DNA from: Euryarchaeota archaeon UBA88
Lineage (GTDB): Archaea; Thermoplasmatota; Poseidoniia; Poseidoniales; Poseidoniaceae
Direction of reading: 5' to 3'
DNA length: 17,595 nucleotides
Assembly (NCBI GenBank): GCA_002499545.1
Contig: DAME01000041.1
Coordinates: forward strand, 21,858 to 39,452
Shown in pieces: positions 14,670 to 17,595 of the stretch (positions are counted from its first letter, which is position 1; the number at the start of each line of letters is the position of its first letter). The translations under genes and the position numbers were made by a program. Below the pieces are notes generated by a model, which searched no databases, was not told where the DNA came from, and saw nothing but the letters and a program-made list of their open reading frames with translations.

Positions 14670-15401
14670 ATGGCACACTCATACCTCATCGTCGGCGGCA
14701 GCAGTGATATCGCACTTGAGCTCGGTAAAAACCTCCTTGCAAACGGTCACAAATTGACCCTTCTCGCACGAGATGTACAGCGAACTCAGCACCTCGTCGA
14801 GCAAGGCGCAACCCTCATTGAAGGAGACGCCCTCGACAAAGAAGCAGTCCAACAAGCGGTCGATGCAGCGAAAGAATCGGGCGACGGCGCTCTGTCTGGC
14901 GTTGCCCACCTGGTTGGCTCTCTCGTACTCCGCCCACCGCATGCACTTTCACTGGACGCGTTCAATGAAGTACTTCACACCAACTTGTCAAGTGCCTTTC
15001 TCACGCTTTCAGTTGCAAGCAAAACCATGCTTCGCAGCGGTGGGGGGCGGTTGGTGTTCACGTCCAGCGTAGCGGCAAGTCAAGGCTTGCTCAACCATGA
15101 AGCGATGGCGGCCGCTAAAGGAGGTATTGAAGCGATGGTGCGCTCAGCCGCAGCCACGTACGGACAACGCCACATTCGCGTCAACGCAGTAGCACCTGGA
15201 CTGACTGAAACACGAATGGCAGAACCTATTCTACGCTCCGAAGCGAGTCGAGAAGCAGCCATCTCCATGATACCCCGCAAACTCATCAATCAACCAGCAG
15301 AAATCGCATCGTCCATGCAATGGCTCTTATGCGACGCGCCTGACAACATGACGGGACAAGTTCTTCACCTTGATGGTGGAATGGCCAACGCGCGAGGGTG
15401 A
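14670..15401 (+). CDS. SDR-family oxidoreductase lacking the catalytic Tyr
   Basis: 243 aa from the ATG at 14670, leaderless with respect to the TATA box at 14643. It is a classical short-chain dehydrogenase fold: cofactor loop IVGGSSDIALELG (7-19, variant of TGxxxGIG), Asp53 after strand 3 (EGDAL), AHLVGS (79-84) in place of NNAG, NLSSAF (105-110), active-site Ser132/133 in FTSSVAA, and PGLTETRMAEP (176-186). The YxxxK motif reads MAAAK (146-150): Lys150 is kept but Tyr is replaced by Met in the HEAMAAAKGG segment. I believe some bacterial SDRs have a similar HEAIAAAK motif. Either the mechanism differs or the protein has a non-classical role. The C-terminal GGMANARG is normal. The downstream Rieske protein starts 4 nt after the stop, implying that the two act together. 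Confidence 0.9.
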   Translation: MAHSYLIVGGSSDIALELGKNLLANGHKLTLLARDVQRTQHLVEQGATLIEGDALDKEAVQQAVDAAKESGDGALSGVAHLVGSLVLRPPHALSLDAFNEVLHTNLSSAFLTLSVASKTMLRSGGGRLVFTSSVAASQGLLNHEAMAAAKGGIEAMVRSAAATYGQRHIRVNAVAPGLTETRMAEPILRSEASREAAISMIPRKLINQPAEIASSMQWLLCDAPDNMTGQVLHLDGGMANARG

Positions 15402-15405
15402 ACCG

Positions 15406-15777
15406 ATGGCCTGGAAAAATGCACTCAAAAGCAAGCGACTTAAGCCGGGTAAATCCAAAATGGTCACCATCGGCCTCAATACATTCATGGTTGGCCAACT
15501 CGATGATACCTATTTCGCGACAGAAGGATTGTGCCGACACATGCGATGGCCACTCGCGTGGGGTGGGAAGATTAAGGACGGCTGCATTCGATGCCCTCTT
15601 CATCAAACCACGCACCATCTCTCCGATGGTTCACTGGTCGAATGGTCGCCCTTCCCCTTGATTCCAGCTTACGGTAAACTTCTTGGAAAACTCTCCAAGC
15701 CGAAAGATTTGAAGATTTTCGAAACTCGCGTTGAAGGAGACTATATCCAAATTCAACTTGACGAAATCAAATCTTGA
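15406..15777 (+). CDS. Rieske [2Fe-2S] ferredoxin
   Basis: 123-aa soluble Rieske domain. Cluster ligands are Cys43-x-His45 (LCRHMRWPL) and Cys63-x-x-His66 (RCPLHQTTH), 17 residues apart, as in Rieske ferredoxins of dioxygenase systems; an extra Cys60 lies beside the second pair. There is no membrane anchor, no oxygenase domain, and the C-terminus (DYIQIQLDE) closes the fold. The start at 15406 is chosen because GGTGA, containing the TGA of the SDR, lies just upstream; the frame is open 12 codons further but that overlaps the SDR. Expected to shuttle electrons, perhaps to or from the coupled SDR or a distant oxygenase. Its last 11 nt overlap the 3' end of the aldolase-domain gene on the other strand. 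Confidence 0.92.
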   Translation: MAWKNALKSKRLKPGKSKMVTIGLNTFMVGQLDDTYFATEGLCRHMRWPLAWGGKIKDGCIRCPLHQTTHHLSDGSLVEWSPFPLIPAYGKLLGKLSKPKDLKIFETRVEGDYIQIQLDEIKS

Positions 15778-17383
15778 GGTTTGCTTGCCGAGCAAGCAAC
15801 ACGATACGCATACTGTGTTCAAGCATTGCCGCATTGGCCCATGCCTGGTCGAGATCTGCTCCGACTGCATACGCACCCATACCTCGAATAACAACGCAAC
15901 GCATACCGCCTTGATTGAGTGCTTCAGCGATTTGGCGAAGGAAATCTTCCGGATTATCGTAGTCGGGGTCAACGATGATGACCTTGCCGATGTGTTTTTT
16001 ACCAATTTCATCAATCGGTTGCACCAAAACCAAATCTTTCTCGCAACTTGCAGCCGTAGTATAGGCGCCATGCGAGTGAATCACAGCAGCAGGGCCGCCG
16101 GTGACCAGACTCACTGATGCGAGTACGACTTCCAAGATGCGCCAATCTTGAGGGGCACCGCGTGGTGGATTTCGACCGAGATATCCGCCACACAAACCGC
16201 GTTCATCCAAGCGAGGCAACATGGTCATGTTCCGGGTTGAGATGAGCACTCCAAGATTGTCGGGGTGAAGCATTGCGATGGTCCCCATGGTTGCACGAAT
16301 CAATTGTTCACGATCGAGCTGCCGAGCAAGGCGGGCAAAGTCACTGACGATGTGCGCAGCGATGACGATGTCCTCAAGTACGACGGGTGGCATTGGAGGG
16401 GTTTCTAATTCTTCGATGACTTCAGCGGCTCCTGCCATTGATTGACGCAGTCGTTCAACCTCTGCGTTGAGCCGAGCAATTTCTTGTTCTGCAAGCATCT
16501 TTTGTTCATCAAGTTCAATGTCAGAAGGCTGGTCCTGCTCCGACGCATCATGAGGTGCTGCCACTTCTTCAGCATCGTGTTCTTCTTCGGTCTCATTCAC
16601 GATTTCTTGTTCATGCATTTCGCTCGAACTCTCTTCTTCGTGTGGCTCATCGACTTGAACTTCATCGAGCGTGATGTGCTCTTCAACTGTTTCTTCAGCC
16701 TCTTCTTCAAGCTCTTCTTGGCTTTCATTTACCGCTTCTTCGACAGACACAGGAGGGGAATCGGCTTCAGTGGGATCTGGAGTTACGGTTGGAATTGAAC
16801 TTAGTGGTGGCCCGGATGGTTGTGGGCTAGTCGGTGGTGAGGACGGGCCGGGGGGAGAACTTGGAGGAGGGCCGGTTGGAGGACCCGATGGTGGACTGGA
16901 GGGTGGTGGTCCGACCGGAGCTATGGACGGAGGTGAGGACGGGCCGGGCGGAGAACTTGGAGGTGGGCCGGTTGGAGGTCCAGATGGTGGTGGGCCAGTT
17001 GGAGGACCAGATGGTGGACTGGAGGGTGGTGGTCCGGCCGGAGCTATGGACGGAGGTGAGGACGGACCGGGGGGAGAACTTGGAGGTGGGCCAGTTTGAG
17101 GTCCAGATGGTGGAGGGCTTGTAGGACCTCCTTCTGATGCAGGCGTAGGCTCTTGTTCAACGTTGCTCGCGCCTTCTTCAGCAGTTCCTTCGTGAATTCC
17201 TTCTTCGTTGACAGGCTCTTCGACCCGTACTTCAGAATCCTGTTCCGGAAGAGTGTCGGCTACCTCTTCGGGAGGCGATTGCAGCCCCCCAACGTCACCA
17301 AATGCAGCATCCAACATGTTGCCAAGTTGTGCCTCTTTTTGCTCTTCACGGGTCTGTTCAGCAGATGTTTTCTTCGCTTCCAC
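15767..17383 (-). CDS. Class II aldolase/adducin-domain protein with acidic and Pro-rich N-terminal extension
   Basis: 538 aa from a GTG start; no in-frame ATG lies upstream. Order: charged head (1-80); Pro/Ser/Gly-rich repeats (86-195); very acidic segment (209-292, many Glu); short coiled coil (292-325, KMLAEQEIARLNAEVERLRQ); class II aldolase/adducin domain (about 335-538). The domain shows LGVLISTRNMTMLP (377-390), HSHGAYTTAAS (436-446) with metal-ligand His436 and His438, VQPIDEIGKKHIG (454-466), and GMGAYAVGADLDQAWANAAMLEHSMRI (501-527). In fuculose-1-phosphate aldolases the last block has a third zinc His (NHG); here it reads RGMG with Met502. Zinc aldolase activity is therefore doubtful, as in adducin, which keeps the fold without activity. 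No signal peptide. A TATA element centred at 17420 would give a leader of about 10 nt. Substrate unknown. Confidence 0.85.
   Translation of the reverse strand: MEAKKTSAEQTREEQKEAQLGNMLDAAFGDVGGLQSPPEEVADTLPEQDSEVRVEEPVNEEGIHEGTAEEGASNVEQEPTPASEGGPTSPPPSGPQTGPPPSSPPGPSSPPSIAPAGPPPSSPPSGPPTGPPPSGPPTGPPPSSPPGPSSPPSIAPVGPPPSSPPSGPPTGPPPSSPPGPSSPPTSPQPSGPPLSSIPTVTPDPTEADSPPVSVEEAVNESQEELEEEAEETVEEHITLDEVQVDEPHEEESSSEMHEQEIVNETEEEHDAEEVAAPHDASEQDQPSDIELDEQKMLAEQEIARLNAEVERLRQSMAGAAEVIEELETPPMPPVVLEDIVIAAHIVSDFARLARQLDREQLIRATMGTIAMLHPDNLGVLISTRNMTMLPRLDERGLCGGYLGRNPPRGAPQDWRILEVVLASVSLVTGGPAAVIHSHGAYTTAASCEKDLVLVQPIDEIGKKHIGKVIIVDPDYDNPEDFLRQIAEALNQGGMRCVVIRGMGAYAVGADLDQAWANAAMLEHSMRIVLLARQANLKI
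16820..17092. repeat. In-frame tandem repeat encoding Pro/Ser/Gly units
   Basis: A 96-bp unit (32 residues) occurs at 16997-17092 and 16874-16969, with about four base differences by eye and one amino-acid change (Ala116 to Val157). A 27-bp piece copying the unit's end separates them, and a truncated third copy (GPPPSSPPGPSSPP) follows at about 16832-16873. All lengths are multiples of three, so the frame is kept. The unit codes for GPPPSSPPGP-type sequence in the aldolase-domain protein. Confidence 0.85.
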
Positions 17384-17416
17384 GATTAACGCCCCACCCC
17401 ACCCACATGGCGCGGC

Positions 17417-17423
17417 TTAAATA
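17417..17423. promoter_or_regulatory. TATA element shared by aldolase-domain gene and tRNA-Asp
   Basis: TTAAATA, enclosed by a GGCT/AGCC inverted repeat (17414-17426). Its centre is 32 nt before the tRNA 5' end and 37 nt before the GTG on the minus strand, so it can serve both with leaders of about 5 and 10 nt. No other TATA-like run exists in the 68-bp gap. Confidence 0.55.
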
Positions 17424-17451
17424 GCCGTTCCGTAACGGAGGCTTTGTTTAG

Positions 17452-17523
17452 GCCCGCTTGGTGTAGAGGTTATCATGCAGGATTGTCATTCCTGCGACCC
17501 GGGTTCAATTCCCGGAGTGGGCG
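17452..17523 (+). tRNA. tRNA-Asp(GTC): tRNA-Asp (anticodon GTC)
   Basis: A 72-nt cloverleaf. Acceptor arm GCCCGCU pairs with AGUGGGC (one G-U), D arm with GAGGUU loop, anticodon stem CAGGA/UCCUG with 7-nt loop UUGUCAU giving anticodon GUC, T stem CCGGG/CCCGG with loop UUCAAUU, and discriminator G73 as expected for Asp. There is no intron, and the 3' CCA is not encoded (the genome reads CCT), as is common in archaea. The T-rich CTATTTCTTTC just after it is a plausible termination signal. Confidence 0.96.
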
Positions 17524-17549
17524 CCTATTTCTTTCAACCCTCATTCGTT

Positions 17550-17593
17550 GATATACTCTGGAATTATAACATAGTTCAGGAGACTTACACATG
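17550..17593 (+). promoter_or_regulatory. Promoter, ribosome site and start codon of a gene leaving the window
   Basis: GATATACT (17550-17557) or TTATAA (17564-17569) can serve as TATA box; AGGAGA (17578-17583) is a ribosome-binding site 7 nt before ATG at 17591. Only five bases of the gene are inside the window, so nothing can be said of its product. Confidence 0.5.
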
Positions 17594-17595
17594 AG

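Noticed and set aside
16820..17092. Possible CRISPR-like repeat array
   Set aside because: The units are 96 bp without unique spacers, keep the reading frame and encode a proline-rich linker.
16671..17124. Long plus-strand frames rich in Gly/Pro opposite the aldolase-domain gene
   Set aside because: They mirror the proline-rich repeat of the minus-strand gene, have no ribosome site or TATA box, and would encode only low-complexity GGG/GGP sequence.
17425..17438. CCGTT-CCGT-AACGG hairpin before the tRNA
   Set aside because: It falls between the TATA element and the expected transcription start, so it would not be in the RNA, and the arms are only 5 bp.

Overview
The window looks like chromosomal DNA of a planktonic archaeon, most probably a Thermoplasmatota member of the Poseidoniales / Marine Group II type. 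The evidence is a stand-alone GMP synthase glutaminase subunit (archaeal split GuaA), a Pcc1-like KEOPS subunit, an archaeal-style HflX, TATA boxes about 27 nt upstream of leaderless starts, GGTGA-type ribosome sites inside operons, and a secreted acidic surface protein with a C-terminal anchor and an LDL-receptor-A-like motif. The lineage is an inference from gene content; no marker gene gives it directly. I see no insertion sequence, CRISPR array, integrase or rRNA. Nineteen complete protein genes and one tRNA are supported, packed tightly; no gap between genes reaches 300 bases.

Layout. 111-1511 (+): class II fumarase. 1519-3120 (-): a compact operon of an SPFH/band-7 membrane protein, a 74-aa two-helix membrane protein, a 46-aa ribbon-helix-helix DNA-binding protein (TTG start) and a 91-aa two-helix membrane protein, with translational coupling at the RHH and 91-aa junctions. 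3283-6551 (+): a 755-aa secreted, C-terminally anchored surface protein followed by a membrane protein of unknown function. 6553-7146 (-): GuaAA. 7247-9193 (+): an FAD-dependent oxidoreductase and exonuclease III. 9194-9412 (-) and 9462-10868 (+): Pcc1-like protein and HflX, diverging from one TATA element. 10889-12945 (+): a membrane protein with a carboxypeptidase-regulatory-like domain and a beta-propeller protein. 12963-13631 (-): dolichol/phytol kinase-like membrane enzyme. 13714-14535 (-): two adjacent YbjQ-family proteins. 14670-15777 (+): an SDR lacking the catalytic Tyr, coupled to a Rieske ferredoxin. 15767-17383 (-): a class II aldolase/adducin domain with a long acidic and Pro-rich N-terminal extension. 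17452-17523 (+): tRNA-Asp(GTC), then the promoter and start codon of a gene that leaves the window.

Most genes are housekeeping (TCA cycle, GMP synthesis, base-excision repair, ribosome GTPase, possible t6A modification). The parts that look least described are: (i) the SPFH / small membrane protein / RHH operon with GATATC palindromes over its own promoter; (ii) the surface protein combining a pilin-like sandwich with an LDLa-like calcium motif; (iii) the SDR-Rieske pair with a perfect palindrome just upstream of its TATA box; (iv) the aldolase-domain protein whose third metal His appears to be Met and which carries an in-frame proline repeat.
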